Assembly: GCA_032154105.1 (NCBI GenBank)
Contig: JALDYI010000002.1
Span: 1-64,000 of the forward strand
Source: UBA6022 sp032154105
GTDB lineage: Bacteria; Patescibacteriota; Saccharimonadia; Saccharimonadales; Saccharimonadaceae
DNA: 64,000 nt
Direction of reading: 5' to 3'
The stretch's first letter is position 1; the number at the start of each line of letters is the position of its first letter. Shown here in pieces: positions 1 to 8,347 of the stretch. The notes beneath the pieces are model-generated. The model did no database searches. It was not told where the DNA came from and saw only the letters and a program-made list of their open reading frames with translations. The position numbers were made by a program, and so were the translations under genes.

Positions 1-1245
1 CTTGGCTTTGTGAACGCAGAAGGCAAGGGGCAATATGGTATTGAAGGAAAGCTGAACGATCGCCTTACGGGCACGCCGGGCCTCCTTCAATCCGTAACCG
101 ACATTAGTAATGTGCCACTGACGATTGGTGATCGAAATATCAATACGCCAGCCAAGAATGGTGAAAATATCGTACTGTCGATCGATCGAAATATTCAATC
201 ATATGCCGAGAGTGCACTTGTAAAAGGGCTTGAAAAAGCAGGTGCCACCAAAGGGAGCGTGATTGTCATGGACCCGCAAACAGGCAAAGTGATGGCGATG
301 GCTAATTATCCAACGTTTAATCCAGCTGAATTTACGAAGGTGCAAGATGGATCTGACTTCACCAACGCGACCGTTTCAGTGCCGTACGAACCGGCCTCGG
401 TACTAAAGACATTTACTATGGCGACCGGCATTGACCAAGGAGTGATGACGGCTGACACGACATTTGTAAATAACGATTCTATCCAGATTGAAGACCGTGT
501 CATAAACAATGCCCTAAAGGGTCATCGTGGAACCTTGACGATGCAGCAGGCGCTTAACTGGTCGCTCAATACCGGGACGGTCGAAATGGCACAGCGTATG
601 GGCGGCGGCTCGATTACACGCCAGGCTCGCGACACGCTGTATGCCTACTACCATGATCGTTTTGGACTTGGCCAGTTGACTGGCGTAGAAGTGAGCGGTG
701 AAACCGAAGGTAATGTTATCTCGCCAGCTGAACAAGAGGGTAATGCTGTGCGCTATGCCAACATGACATTTGGTCAAGGTCTCGATGTGACGATGGTGCA
801 GGTGGCGGCTGGGTTTTCGTCAATCGTTAATGGCGGCCATTACTATAAGCCGACGGTACTTAACGGGGTGATGCAACCAAACGGCAACTTTATGCAATAT
901 CAGGTATCGGCGCCGCGTACGACTATTAAAGAATCTACTTCCGCTCAGATGCGCGACATGACAATTGCGGCGCGTAAGTCGTTCTTTGTTAATCAAGATA
1001 AGGCGGGCTACATGATTGGCGGTAAGACCGGAACATCCGAGACCCTTATCAACGGTAAGTACGTGAAGAATCAAACGATCGGTAGCTACCTCGGATTTGG
1101 TGGCGATGATGCGCCAAAATATGTCATAATGGTGCAAGTATCAGCCGACGGTAAGAACCTCGAAGGAGGTATTCATGCCGGACCAATTTTTACTGACATT
1201 TCCAATTGGATGATTGACTACCTTAAACTGCAGCCGAAAGGATAA
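1..1245 (+). CDS. ftsI: Penicillin-binding transpeptidase (FtsI/PBP2 type), 5' truncated
   Basis: A transpeptidase that cross-links septal peptidoglycan outside the membrane. The reading frame is open from base 1 (LGFVN), so the N-terminal membrane anchor and dimerisation domain lie before the window. All three catalytic motifs are present: SVLK (nucleophile Ser, from about base 396), SLNTG (SxN, about 565) and KTGTSE (about 1024). The GTG at 10 is internal, not the start. It is followed one base later by mraY, as in dcw clusters, which favours FtsI over a PBP2 of elongation. Confidence is high for family, a little lower for the FtsI assignment. Confidence 0.93.
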   Translation, partial: LGFVNAEGKGQYGIEGKLNDRLTGTPGLLQSVTDISNVPLTIGDRNINTPAKNGENIVLSIDRNIQSYAESALVKGLEKAGATKGSVIVMDPQTGKVMAMANYPTFNPAEFTKVQDGSDFTNATVSVPYEPASVLKTFTMATGIDQGVMTADTTFVNNDSIQIEDRVINNALKGHRGTLTMQQALNWSLNTGTVEMAQRMGGGSITRQARDTLYAYYHDRFGLGQLTGVEVSGETEGNVISPAEQEGNAVRYANMTFGQGLDVTMVQVAAGFSSIVNGGHYYKPTVLNGVMQPNGNFMQYQVSAPRTTIKESTSAQMRDMTIAARKSFFVNQDKAGYMIGGKTGTSETLINGKYVKNQTIGSYLGFGGDDAPKYVIMVQVSADGKNLEGGIHAGPIFTDISNWMIDYLKLQPKG

Positions 1246-1246
1246 T

Positions 1247-2284
1247 ATGGAAACGATAACACTCGAGACAATTACAAGCGAAATGGGGGCAACCTTTCTT
1301 CTTAGCGTTGGTGCATTTTTGCTTGCCATGCTTTTGACACCGCTCTATACTTTTATGGCATACCGCTACAAGTTTTGGAAAAAGCAGCGCAGCACCAGTA
1401 CGACAGGTGAGAAGCTCGAGGTGTTTACGAGGCTGCACGCTAATAAGTTTAAACGAAACATCCCAACGATGGCGGGCGTGATTGGTATTGTTGCCATTAC
1501 GGTGATAACCCTATTCTTCAATTTTGAGCGTGAGACATGGCTACCCCTTGCAGCATTACTGGGCGGCGGGGCAGTTGGCCTGCTCGACGACATGATTAAT
1601 ATTCGCGGGGCGGGTGCCGGCGTGGCTGGACTGCGCTCTAGTCTGAAATTTACCATGATTGCCGTGCTTGCGGCTGTACTTGGCTGGTGGTTCTTCGATA
1701 GGATTGCGGGTGCGTCGGTTGTGCATGTGCCGTTTCTTGGTGATTTTGCCCTTGGCTGGCTGATTATCCCACTCTTTACGTTTGCGGTTGTTGCAACGAG
1801 CAATGCGGTCAATATTAGCGATGGACTCGATGGTCTAGCCGGAGGCCTCTTGGCGACGAGCTTCGGTGCGTTTGGTGTAATTGCACTTTTACAAGGGCAA
1901 TTCTTCCTAGCTGGCTTCTGCTTTACGGTCGTCGGTGCACTTATGAGCTACCTTTGGTTTAATATTCATCCAGCACGTTTCTTTATGGGTGATGTTGGTA
2001 GCTTTGCCTTCGGTACGAGTCTGGGTGTTGTGGCGATGCTCACCAATACACTGTTCTTATTGCCAATCATCGGCATCTTGTTTGTCGTTGAAGCTGGCTC
2101 AAGTCTTATTCAGATATTTAGCAAGAAGGTGTTTCATCGTAAGGTCTTTATATCGGCACCGATCCATCACCACCTGGAGGCAAAAGGCTGGCCAGAAGTA
2201 AAAGTAACAATGCGTTTTTGGGTAATTAGTTGCGTGGCGGCTTTTCTCGGTGTACTTCTTGCACTTGCAGGTGGGCATATCTAG
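1247..2284 (+). CDS. mraY: Phospho-N-acetylmuramoyl-pentapeptide transferase
   Basis: An integral membrane enzyme that transfers phospho-MurNAc-pentapeptide from UDP to undecaprenyl phosphate, making lipid I. The 345-residue product has about ten hydrophobic helices and MraY signatures: NAVNISDGLDGLAGG with the catalytic Asp pair, FMGDVGS, and PIHHHLE near the C-terminus. An in-frame start at 1214 exists but lies inside ftsI; ATG 1247, just after the ftsI stop, gives the expected N-terminus. Part of a tightly packed division/wall operon with ftsW one base downstream. Confidence 0.97.
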   Translation: METITLETITSEMGATFLLSVGAFLLAMLLTPLYTFMAYRYKFWKKQRSTSTTGEKLEVFTRLHANKFKRNIPTMAGVIGIVAITVITLFFNFERETWLPLAALLGGGAVGLLDDMINIRGAGAGVAGLRSSLKFTMIAVLAAVLGWWFFDRIAGASVVHVPFLGDFALGWLIIPLFTFAVVATSNAVNISDGLDGLAGGLLATSFGAFGVIALLQGQFFLAGFCFTVVGALMSYLWFNIHPARFFMGDVGSFAFGTSLGVVAMLTNTLFLLPIIGILFVVEAGSSLIQIFSKKVFHRKVFISAPIHHHLEAKGWPEVKVTMRFWVISCVAAFLGVLLALAGGHI

Positions 2285-2285
2285 C

Positions 2286-3584
2286 ATGCAGCCGCGCAGG
2301 GTAGGGGCGAGGAGCGTGGTGCGCAGTGCTGTCGATACGATTCGCCGGCATAAGCCTGATTACCATATCATCCTCTATATGGGCCTTTTGATGCTGCTCG
2401 GCCTTGTGGTGATATATGCGATCGGCCCTCAGCGCGCAAATTTTCTTAATTCATTAGAGGGAACTGATTTTACCGATAGCTTTTTCTTTATCAAGCAAAT
2501 GGTGAGCCTCCTTGCGGCACTAGGTATGTTCGCGCTCATGGCGACATTGCCGTATAAAGTCATCTCAAAATATGCACCCAAGGTTCTACTAGTCGGGTTT
2601 ATCGCCTGTGCACTGCTGGTTATTCTTGGGAATATGTTTGACCTGGGCCAAATTGCACTGTGCACCAAGGGTGCATGTCGTTGGTTTATTGTACCGGGTA
2701 TCGGAACGGTTCAGCCGGCGGAAATTCTTAAGTTTGGCATCCTTATCTTTACGGCTGGCTTCCTGGGCGCTCGTGTTCAACAGGAGTTGGTAAATGACGT
2801 CCACAAAACACTGATCCCACTTGGCGCGATGCTTGGTCTGGCGATGCTGTTTGTGATTGTTTTCCAAAAAGATATGGGTACGGGTATATCTCTTGTCGCT
2901 ATTCTTGTAACAATGCTCGTAGCGGCTGGTGTTAAGTGGAAACTCCTTGGATCGATTGGAGTTGGGCTTGTTGTCGTTGGGCTGCTGCTTGTCGTGACCG
3001 CACCACACCGCCTAGAGCGCGTAGGAACATTTTTTCAGGGCGATGCGGCGACATCTGATAGTGACGAGAATCATCATATCAATCAAGCTAAGATCGCTAT
3101 CGGTAGTGGCGGTTTCTTTGGACTTGGTATTGGCAACAGTGTGCAGGCCTCGGGCTATCTGCCCGAAGCAATCAACGACTCCGTCTTTGCGGTCATGGGT
3201 GAGACATTCGGCTTCGTTGGCTTGGTGGCTATCTTGGCACTATTTACCGGCCTACTGCTCCGACTCCTTAAGGTATACGATCATCTAGGACCGCCTGAGA
3301 TGCGTCTCCTCGTGGCTGGTGTCTTCGGCTGGCTCGGTTCTCATGTTATGCTAAATGTAGCCGCAATGATCGGGCTTGTTCCATTAACAGGAATCACGCT
3401 ACCGTTACTTAGCTTCGGAGGCACCAGTATGGTGTTTATCGTCGGAGCGCTAGGATTGGCGTTTCAGCTATCACGGTATACGTCACATAGGGTAAATAAG
3501 GAGACAGACAATGAAGATTCTCGCAGTCGGCGGGGGGTCGGGCGGACACGTTACGCCAGTGGTCGCGGTTCTTCGCGAATGTAA
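2286..3584 (+). CDS. ftsW: Septal peptidoglycan glycosyltransferase FtsW
   Basis: A SEDS-family polytopic membrane protein (432 aa) that polymerises lipid II at the septum. About ten hydrophobic segments are visible, with the family signatures around FxxKDMGT (mid-protein, 'FQKDMGTGISLV') and the C-terminal PLTGITLPLLSFGGTS. ATG 2286 follows the mraY stop by one base; the longer in-frame start at 2250 would overlap mraY. Its last 74 nt overlap the murG start in another frame, an unusually long overlap that yields a basic, Arg/Ser-rich FtsW tail (SRSRRGVGRTRYASGRGSSR). Confidence 0.95.
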   Translation: MQPRRVGARSVVRSAVDTIRRHKPDYHIILYMGLLMLLGLVVIYAIGPQRANFLNSLEGTDFTDSFFFIKQMVSLLAALGMFALMATLPYKVISKYAPKVLLVGFIACALLVILGNMFDLGQIALCTKGACRWFIVPGIGTVQPAEILKFGILIFTAGFLGARVQQELVNDVHKTLIPLGAMLGLAMLFVIVFQKDMGTGISLVAILVTMLVAAGVKWKLLGSIGVGLVVVGLLLVVTAPHRLERVGTFFQGDAATSDSDENHHINQAKIAIGSGGFFGLGIGNSVQASGYLPEAINDSVFAVMGETFGFVGLVAILALFTGLLLRLLKVYDHLGPPEMRLLVAGVFGWLGSHVMLNVAAMIGLVPLTGITLPLLSFGGTSMVFIVGALGLAFQLSRYTSHRVNKETDNEDSRSRRGVGRTRYASGRGSSRM

Positions 3585-4665
3585 GCAGCGTCATCCTGAC
3601 GCAGAAATTCGATTTTGGTGTGATCGGAAATTTCGCCCTCAAGCCGCTAGTATTGTTCATATGTTCGACAAGACGATTCCGGTGCAGGCGATCGCTTCCG
3701 GCAAGCTTCGTCGTTATAATACTTTGTCTCCGTGGCAAATGCTTCGCCTATCGATTCTACTGCCGAACCTGCGCGATCTCTTTCTTGTCGGTGCGGGGAC
3801 TGTTCAGAGCTTTGTTAAGCTTCTTGTGTGGCGCCCAGATGTCGTGTTTACGAAGGGCGGATTTGTCTGCTTGCCAGTTGGTTTTGCTGCGCATCTGCTC
3901 CGTATTCCGCTTGTTATTCATGATTCCGATGCGCATCCCGGGCTGACGAACCGCATCTTGGCCAGGTGGGCTGCCTATATTGCCACGGGTGCTCCACTCG
4001 AATATTACCCATATCCAGCAGGGAAGACGCAATATGTTGGTATTCCGATTGCCGAGGAGTTCATTCCGTTTACTGCAGCCCAACAAGCCCGCGCAAAGCA
4101 GGAGCTCGGGTTCGACCCGGCGCGACCACTTGTGGTTATTACGGGCGGAGGCCTTGGTGCGCGTCGCATCAATGACACGACGGCAGAGGTACTTGATAAA
4201 ATTCTTCCATTTTCTTCGGTTGTTTTGATATCCGGCTCAGCAAACTACGATGAGCTGCGAGCAACAACCCCGCAAAACGACGATCGTTTTCAGCTTCATG
4301 CCTTTGTCTCGGGCGGTATGGCGACAATGTTAGGCGCGGCCGATGCTGTTGTGGCGCGTGCCGGTGCGACAACTATTCTGGAGCTGGCCGCGCTTGCCAA
4401 GCCGACTATTCTTATACCAAATGCGTATCTCACGGGCGGTCACCAGCTAAAAAATGCGAAAGTATATGCCGACAAAGGTGCGGTAGAGATTATCGACGAG
4501 GATGATTTATTGCAGTCTCCGGTCATTCTTGCGACGACGCTCAAAAACCTGCTAATGGATCGACGCAGAAGTGCTAGTATGGCGAGAGTATTTGCTGTGT
4601 TTTCAAAGCCTCATGCTGCTGCGGAAATGACCGACATCATCGAGAAAGCACTCAAAAAAAGGTAG
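3511..4665 (+). CDS. murG: UDP-GlcNAc:lipid I N-acetylglucosaminyltransferase
   Basis: A GT28 enzyme converting lipid I to lipid II on the inner membrane face. The N-terminus has the G-loop GGGSGGHVTPVVAV; a second Gly-rich loop is GGGLGARRIND. The nucleotide-sugar region has ARAGATTILELAALAKPTILIPNA and GGHQLKNA. 384 aa, slightly longer than E. coli MurG. AAGGAGACAGACA precedes ATG 3511, a good ribosome site, supporting this start despite the 74-nt overlap with ftsW. No murC follows, unlike many dcw clusters. Confidence 0.96.
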   Translation: MKILAVGGGSGGHVTPVVAVLRECKQRHPDAEIRFWCDRKFRPQAASIVHMFDKTIPVQAIASGKLRRYNTLSPWQMLRLSILLPNLRDLFLVGAGTVQSFVKLLVWRPDVVFTKGGFVCLPVGFAAHLLRIPLVIHDSDAHPGLTNRILARWAAYIATGAPLEYYPYPAGKTQYVGIPIAEEFIPFTAAQQARAKQELGFDPARPLVVITGGGLGARRINDTTAEVLDKILPFSSVVLISGSANYDELRATTPQNDDRFQLHAFVSGGMATMLGAADAVVARAGATTILELAALAKPTILIPNAYLTGGHQLKNAKVYADKGAVEIIDEDDLLQSPVILATTLKNLLMDRRRSASMARVFAVFSKPHAAAEMTDIIEKALKKR

Positions 4666-4692
4666 TTTTTGCTACAATAAACATAAGCATTT

Positions 4693-5634
4693 ATGGCATT
4701 TTCACCGAAAAAACAATCCGATGCACCGCGTCGGCGTCAACAGATGTCGCCAAGCACCCACGTGTCACAACCCTCTCTCGATGAGCAGAGTGCTTTATTT
4801 CGTCGCAACCGCACGCTTACGGGTAGTGTGTCATCGCGTATTGGGTCGGCAAATGAGCAACAAGGCAACCTAAAGTCGGCACGTGTTCAGGCGCATGAAC
4901 TTGCGGATCAGCGCCGCCGGATAGCTGGCGTACTCTTTGTGATTGTGTCGGTGGTCGGGCTACTGGCGGTGCTATTGTGGCAGTTCACTGCACATGCGGT
5001 AATCGCGACACCTGGCGTCTCTGGTGTGGTCGACACGGCGAGATATGATAAGGCTATTCAAGAGTATTATGGACAGCATCCATTTGAGCGGCTGCGTTTT
5101 GCGACCAACGAGCAACGCCTTACTGATTACGTGAGAGCTGCTACGCCCGAGGTTGATGACGTGACCGTCGAGGGTAGCGCTGGTTTTGCGGCGAGTCGGC
5201 TATCGATCGTTATGCGGCGTCCAATTGCAGGCTGGAAGATGGGTATAACACAGTACTATGTAGATGGTAAGGGTGTCTCATTTGTGACGAATTATTTTGA
5301 CTCACCTGCTGTGCAGATTGTTGATCAAAGTGGTGTACGCCTTGAGGCTGGCACGGCTATCGCAAGTAACCGCTTCCTCGGCTATGTCGGGCGTACGGTT
5401 GCTACTGCTGCTCAAAGTGGCCTTATTGTTGAGCAGGTGATTATTCCTGTCGGTACAACTCGCCAAATAGATCTTCGCATCAAGGGAGTGAGCTCTTCAG
5501 TAAAGCTATTGATCGATCGCCCGGTAGGGCAGCAGATAGAGGACTTGGTTCGTGCGCTCGCATACTTTAAGTCCAAAGGGCAGCAGCCGGCGTATATTGA
5601 TGTACGCGTATCTAACAAGGCGTACTACAAATAA
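4693..5634 (+). CDS. ftsQ: FtsQ-like cell division protein (POTRA/FtsQ)
   Basis: A 313-aa bitopic protein: a basic Ser/Gln-rich cytoplasmic N-terminus of about 75 residues, one transmembrane helix (about residues 77-98, GVLFVIVSVVGLLAVLLW), then an extracytoplasmic region with POTRA-like and FtsQ-like segments (RFATNEQRLTDYV; IDRPVGQQIEDLVRAL; YIDVRVSNKAYYK at the C-terminus). The YIDVR...YYK ending and its position after murG are typical for FtsQ, which scaffolds the divisome. TACAAT 14 nt before ATG 4693 may be an additional promoter. The cluster ends here; no ftsA/ftsZ follows before the phage. Confidence 0.82.
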   Translation: MAFSPKKQSDAPRRRQQMSPSTHVSQPSLDEQSALFRRNRTLTGSVSSRIGSANEQQGNLKSARVQAHELADQRRRIAGVLFVIVSVVGLLAVLLWQFTAHAVIATPGVSGVVDTARYDKAIQEYYGQHPFERLRFATNEQRLTDYVRAATPEVDDVTVEGSAGFAASRLSIVMRRPIAGWKMGITQYYVDGKGVSFVTNYFDSPAVQIVDQSGVRLEAGTAIASNRFLGYVGRTVATAAQSGLIVEQVIIPVGTTRQIDLRIKGVSSSVKLLIDRPVGQQIEDLVRALAYFKSKGQQPAYIDVRVSNKAYYK

Positions 5635-6074
5635 TATCGCAGGAGAGTAGGGTAGAATGCCCCGCTATGCTATAATGTTCTATTTTTGTTCTACTATTTC
5701 ATACTTTACGAAAAACATATAAAAGTATATATTTAAATAAAAATCAAATATTGTCAAAACAGGGCAGAAGGAGAGTAGGGTAATCTTTTTTTTAAAAAAG
5801 CAAATGTTCGTACGACGCGTGATGCATGTCAATGTGGATAAGTTCATCCACTGGGCGGTCTTCTGTGTGCACTGCGTCGAGGGTGTTGTACTGAAGAGCG
5901 CTATTGGTGTGCGGTTTGTATGAAATATATAATTATAAGGTGTGCGTAGTCGATTGATCCGTAGGTACGTGTAGAAGAGCGTGCCCTGCTTAGTAAAATC
6001 GTCTATTTGTATCTGTAATCCGCATATAGCTATGAGTACTCATTCATCTTTGAATTATATATCTAATGTCGTAA
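5635..6074. other. Non-coding AT-rich flank between ftsQ and prophage
   Basis: No convincing gene is seen in this 440-bp stretch. It holds a 14-bp direct repeat (5641-5654 and 5769-5782, AGGAGAGTAGGGTA), a -10-like TATAAT fused to a GTTC-N7-GTTC box (5671-5691), and small hairpins, for example GTGGAT/ATCCAC at 5834-5851. It may be regulatory sequence or debris from earlier insertions. Confidence 0.6.
5671..5694 (+). promoter_or_regulatory. GTTC-N7-GTTC box with -10-like element, copy 1
   Basis: TATAAT is followed directly by GTTC TATTTTT GTTC (5677-5691). A near-identical 24-mer (one mismatch) lies at 12781-12804 and a diverged copy at 6337-6360. Direct-repeat GTTC-N7-GTTC is the LexA operator known from alphaproteobacteria; use by this lineage is inference. 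Here it lies upstream of the phage left end. Confidence 0.45.
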
Positions 6075-6099
6075 AAGGTACATTGTGCGACGTATAATC
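6075..6099. repeat. attL: left 25-bp direct repeat
   Basis: Identical over 25 bp to 12532-12556. The segment GGTACA-TTGTGCGACGT resembles the reverse complement of a dif centre plus XerC arm (TACATT.TGCG in both). The flank on the other side (6066-6076) differs from that at the right copy, as expected if phage and host sites share one Xer arm only. It also contains a TATAAT (6093-6098). Confidence 0.7.
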
Positions 6100-6138
6100 A
6101 ATTGGAGTTATATCACTAACCTAACGTCAGGAATCACA

Positions 6139-6339
6139 ATGAATCACGACAATATAATTTCAAAAGTTGCACGCGTTTCCCTATTTGAAGGAATCTCGAA
6201 AAAAACTAATAAACCCTATCAGACTTTAACAATTCATTTTAAGAATGGTCTCGACATACAATATTTTGTTGACCAGAAAGATCTCTTTGGGCTTAACGAT
6301 GCCTTGAATACTAAAACTCAGCTCGACGTCGACGAGTAA
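6139..6339 (+). CDS. Small protein, candidate ssDNA-binding protein (gV-like)
   Basis: 66 aa, first gene of the phage. ATG 6139 is preceded by AGGA at about -10; the longer GTG frame from 6085 would start inside the att repeat. The sequence has alternating beta-like segments (KVARVSLFEGIS..KPYQTLTIHF..GLDIQYFVD) ending in an acidic DVDE tail. This layout is reminiscent of the OB-fold gene V proteins that coat phage single strands, and the position fits. The assignment is inference from size, pattern and place, not from a diagnostic motif. Confidence 0.6.
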   Translation: MNHDNIISKVARVSLFEGISKKTNKPYQTLTIHFKNGLDIQYFVDQKDLFGLNDALNTKTQLDVDE

Positions 6340-6360
6340 AATGTTCTGTTTTTGTTCTAG
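6337..6360 (+). promoter_or_regulatory. GTTC-N7-GTTC box before coat operon, copy 2
   Basis: TAAAAT (6337-6342) directly followed by GTTC TGTTTTT GTTC (6343-6357), 33 bp before the coat gene. The position would let a repressor block the structural operon; a LexA-type switch is inferred, as in CTXphi control. Confidence 0.5.
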
Positions 6361-6389
6361 TTCGTTTTAAGTAAAGAAAGGATATCTTA

Positions 6390-6560
6390 ATGGAAGCATC
6401 AAATCAAATTGTTACAGCAGCAGACGCTCAGACTATTATCGCTACGATTCTAGACTTTGTTAAAGACAACTTGCTCTTTATTCTGCCACTTATCGGTTTC
6501 GCCATTGGTTTTGCGATTTTCCGTCGCATGGCAAACAAAGCTCACAAGGGCAAACTCTAA
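6390..6560 (+). CDS. Major coat protein (pVIII-like)
   Basis: 56 aa, too short for most gene finders. Layout is that of an inovirus major coat protein: an amphipathic, mildly acidic N-terminal half (MEASNQIVTAADAQTIIATI), one hydrophobic helix (about residues 28-44, LLFILPLIGFAIGFAIF) and a basic C-terminus (RRMANKAHKGK) that would contact the packaged DNA. AGAAAGGA 8 bp before ATG 6390 is a strong ribosome site. No obvious cleaved signal peptide. It is followed by hairpins in the place of the M13 central terminator. Confidence 0.88.
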   Translation: MEASNQIVTAADAQTIIATILDFVKDNLLFILPLIGFAIGFAIFRRMANKAHKGKL

Positions 6561-6570
6561 CCTCGCAGGT

Positions 6571-6650
6571 ACTCCGACTCACACGGTCGGAGTGCTCCCC
6601 TCGCCCACTCATCCCTCCGCAGGTAGTTAGTGACTACGAGTGGGTGGAGG
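6571..6650. terminator. Hairpin pair after coat gene (terminator or packaging signal)
   Basis: Hairpin 1: ACTCCGAC/GTCGGAGT (6571-6578/6586-6593). Hairpin 2: CCCACTC/GAGTGGG (6604-6610/6638-6644) enclosing GTAGT/ACTAC (6623-6627/6633-6637). No long U-run, so partial attenuation of read-through, or the hairpin needed for ssDNA packaging, are both possible. Confidence 0.55.
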
Positions 6651-6682
6651 TAGCACTAAATTTAATATACGAAAGGTAAGGC

Positions 6683-6850
6683 ATGGAGCCACTAACAACA
6701 ATCGAACTAGTTTCTCTGATCACTCAAAAGGTAGTGGAGTCATGGCCTGCCCTACTCGCGATAATTGCTAGTTGTGCAGGTGTAAAGATCGTCCTTGATC
6801 TTATCTGGGACTACACGATGGGTATTACGGGCAGAAGCAGGGGTCGATAG
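6683..6850 (+). CDS. Small phage membrane protein (minor coat candidate)
   Basis: 55 aa with one hydrophobic segment (about residues 22-40, PALLAIIASCAGVKIVLDLI) and a basic tail (GRSRGR). GAAAGGTAAGG precedes ATG 6683. It lies between the coat gene and the pIII-like gene where inoviruses encode small virion-tip or assembly proteins. One base separates it from the next gene. No specific family recognised. Confidence 0.7.
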   Translation: MEPLTTIELVSLITQKVVESWPALLAIIASCAGVKIVLDLIWDYTMGITGRSRGR

Positions 6851-6851
6851 T

Positions 6852-6962
6852 ATGAACAACCCTCTATTCGTCGATAATATTGCGACCATTGGTGCCGCAG
6901 CGATAGATTTTTTAATTATTTGGTACTTTGTACAGAAGTTAACAGGTAAACGACATGATTAA
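6852..6962 (+). CDS. Very small phage membrane protein (pVII/pIX-like candidate)
   Basis: 36 aa, a single hydrophobic helix (IATIGAAAIDFLIIWYFVQ) and a short basic end. Size and place match the 32-33 aa pVII/pIX virion-tip proteins of M13. It overlaps the next ORF by 8 nt, suggesting translational coupling. Too short for sequence proof; supported by conserved-looking operon packing. Confidence 0.62.
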   Translation: MNNPLFVDNIATIGAAAIDFLIIWYFVQKLTGKRHD

Positions 6963-7068
6963 TTTTATTTTAGGTATTCTAGTAGGTTACTTTCTTACTC
7001 TCTTTAGACTTGAAGATTACTACTTCTTTATGAAGAAAATCAGAGACAGACTAGAAGGTAAGAAATGA
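6955..7068 (+). CDS. Very small phage membrane protein (pVII/pIX-like candidate)
   Basis: 37 aa: an N-terminal hydrophobic helix (INFILGILVGYFLTLF) then a charged tail (KKIRDRLEGKK). It overlaps the previous ORF by 8 nt and the pIII-like gene by 4 nt (AATGATA junction), so the tract 6852-8347 is one coupled operon. A second candidate for a minor tip protein. Confidence 0.62.
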   Translation: MINFILGILVGYFLTLFRLEDYYFFMKKIRDRLEGKK

Positions 7069-8081
7069 TAAATCGTTTTTTAGTATTTATGCCTTTGCTA
7101 CTAATCGTTACTGGCATTGGCGTATTGTTCGGCATTATAAACGCACCCAGCGCTAATGCGTGGGCTCCCATTGGGACGATGCCAGAATTGTCGGCCAACC
7201 TAGAAGAAAAGCTTGATAGTACCTTTACGGGTACCCGTTACGAAAATTGGCGAACTATGAATTATGCAATGGGCGATTATGACGGTTCAACCTTTCTTTT
7301 TGTGATTAGGGATAATGGTCAGCCAGTTGTAACAGACGGAGGAACAGACATGACGTCTTTGAATGGTTCGGTTTGTCGTTGGAATAACTCGTTAACTTCA
7401 CCTGGCTGTAATGCTTTTACTCAAGATCAGGGTATATCAACAAGCACTTTATATAGCATGCATTTGACTGATACATTCGCTACTGACAATCCATCTGTCT
7501 ACGGAGAATACCAAGCGCAATATCCATCACTAATTGAAGACGGTGGTGGTGAGATTCCAAGCGAAGTAACATATGACGAATGTACTGCCTTAGATTTTGC
7601 TTGTTATTTTGGCAATGTGATGAAGTTCTTCGTTTCAATCGGTGATTTTATCTCGGGATTCTTCACATCTTTTGGTGAAATGTTTACCGACTTTTCACTC
7701 TCTGTGGTTGATGGTATCTCTAGCCTATTTATGCCGACCGTGGATTTTGGGGCAGCATTTAATGATTTACGAGACTTCTTTAATTCAAAGTTCGGCTTCC
7801 TAGTCTTCCCTATCGATTTTATAGGTCGCCTATTAACTGCAATGATGCCATCTAACCCGGGTGGAACGGTTGCGAGTTGCGGTAGTACGAATAATGTTCC
7901 CCAGTTTTGTCTGTTTTCAGTTGGTCCTATTCTGGGTAGTTATATGACAATCGATTTTGGTTTCGCAGAAAAGTACTTCCCTGCCTTCTTTGATCTTGCT
8001 CGCACTGCGCTTGCCGGCTTGTTGTCTGTAGGTTTGATCATCGCGCTTCATAAGAAATACATGGGGGTCATAAAGTCATGA
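7065..8081 (+). CDS. pIII-like adsorption protein
   Basis: 338 aa. An N-terminal signal peptide (hydrophobic residues 4-25, probable cleavage after SANA) is followed by a secreted region with several Cys pairs (SVCRW..GCNAF, DECTALDFACYF, ASCG..FCLF) and a C-terminal membrane anchor (about residues 310-330, LAGLLSVGLIIALHKKY). Signal peptide, disulphide-rich body, C-terminal anchor and a position before a pVI-like gene and Zot are the pIII arrangement. No glycine-rich linkers are seen. It would sit at the virion tip and decide host attachment. Receptor unknown. Confidence 0.78.
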   Translation: MINRFLVFMPLLLIVTGIGVLFGIINAPSANAWAPIGTMPELSANLEEKLDSTFTGTRYENWRTMNYAMGDYDGSTFLFVIRDNGQPVVTDGGTDMTSLNGSVCRWNNSLTSPGCNAFTQDQGISTSTLYSMHLTDTFATDNPSVYGEYQAQYPSLIEDGGGEIPSEVTYDECTALDFACYFGNVMKFFVSIGDFISGFFTSFGEMFTDFSLSVVDGISSLFMPTVDFGAAFNDLRDFFNSKFGFLVFPIDFIGRLLTAMMPSNPGGTVASCGSTNNVPQFCLFSVGPILGSYMTIDFGFAEKYFPAFFDLARTALAGLLSVGLIIALHKKYMGVIKS

Positions 8082-8347
8082 TAATAGATTTTCTATTTAA
8101 TGCTGTCGTTGTGCTCGTAAAAGGTGTATTTGGCGTCCTCCCGAGTCTTCCTCCTATTGATCCTGCTATATCGGGGGCCTCTGAGTGGGTTATCACGACC
8201 GTTGCTGGTGCGGTATACCTCTTCTATTACATTCTAGGTGGTTTCTTTTATCCTGTCTTGGTTTTAACGATTGCCCTGCTCGGTTTTGAGCACGGTTATC
8301 ATTTCGTGATGTGGATTATTAAAAAGCTGCCGATCGGAGTGAAGTAG
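8078..8347 (+). CDS. pVI-like virion membrane protein
   Basis: 89 aa with two or three hydrophobic segments (residues 4-20, about 38-55 and 57-72). The start overlaps the pIII-like stop by 4 nt (ATGA), and its stop overlaps the zot GTG by one base. In M13, gene VI sits between gene III and gene I and encodes the pIII partner at the virion end; the same order here supports the call. Confidence 0.75.
   Translation: MIIDFLFNAVVVLVKGVFGVLPSLPPIDPAISGASEWVITTVAGAVYLFYYILGGFFYPVLVLTIALLGFEHGYHFVMWIIKKLPIGVK

Noticed and set aside
5641..5782. 14-bp repeat AGGAGAGTAGGGTA as CRISPR or att site
   Set aside because: Only two copies, 128 bp apart, with no periodic array and no relation to the phage ends.
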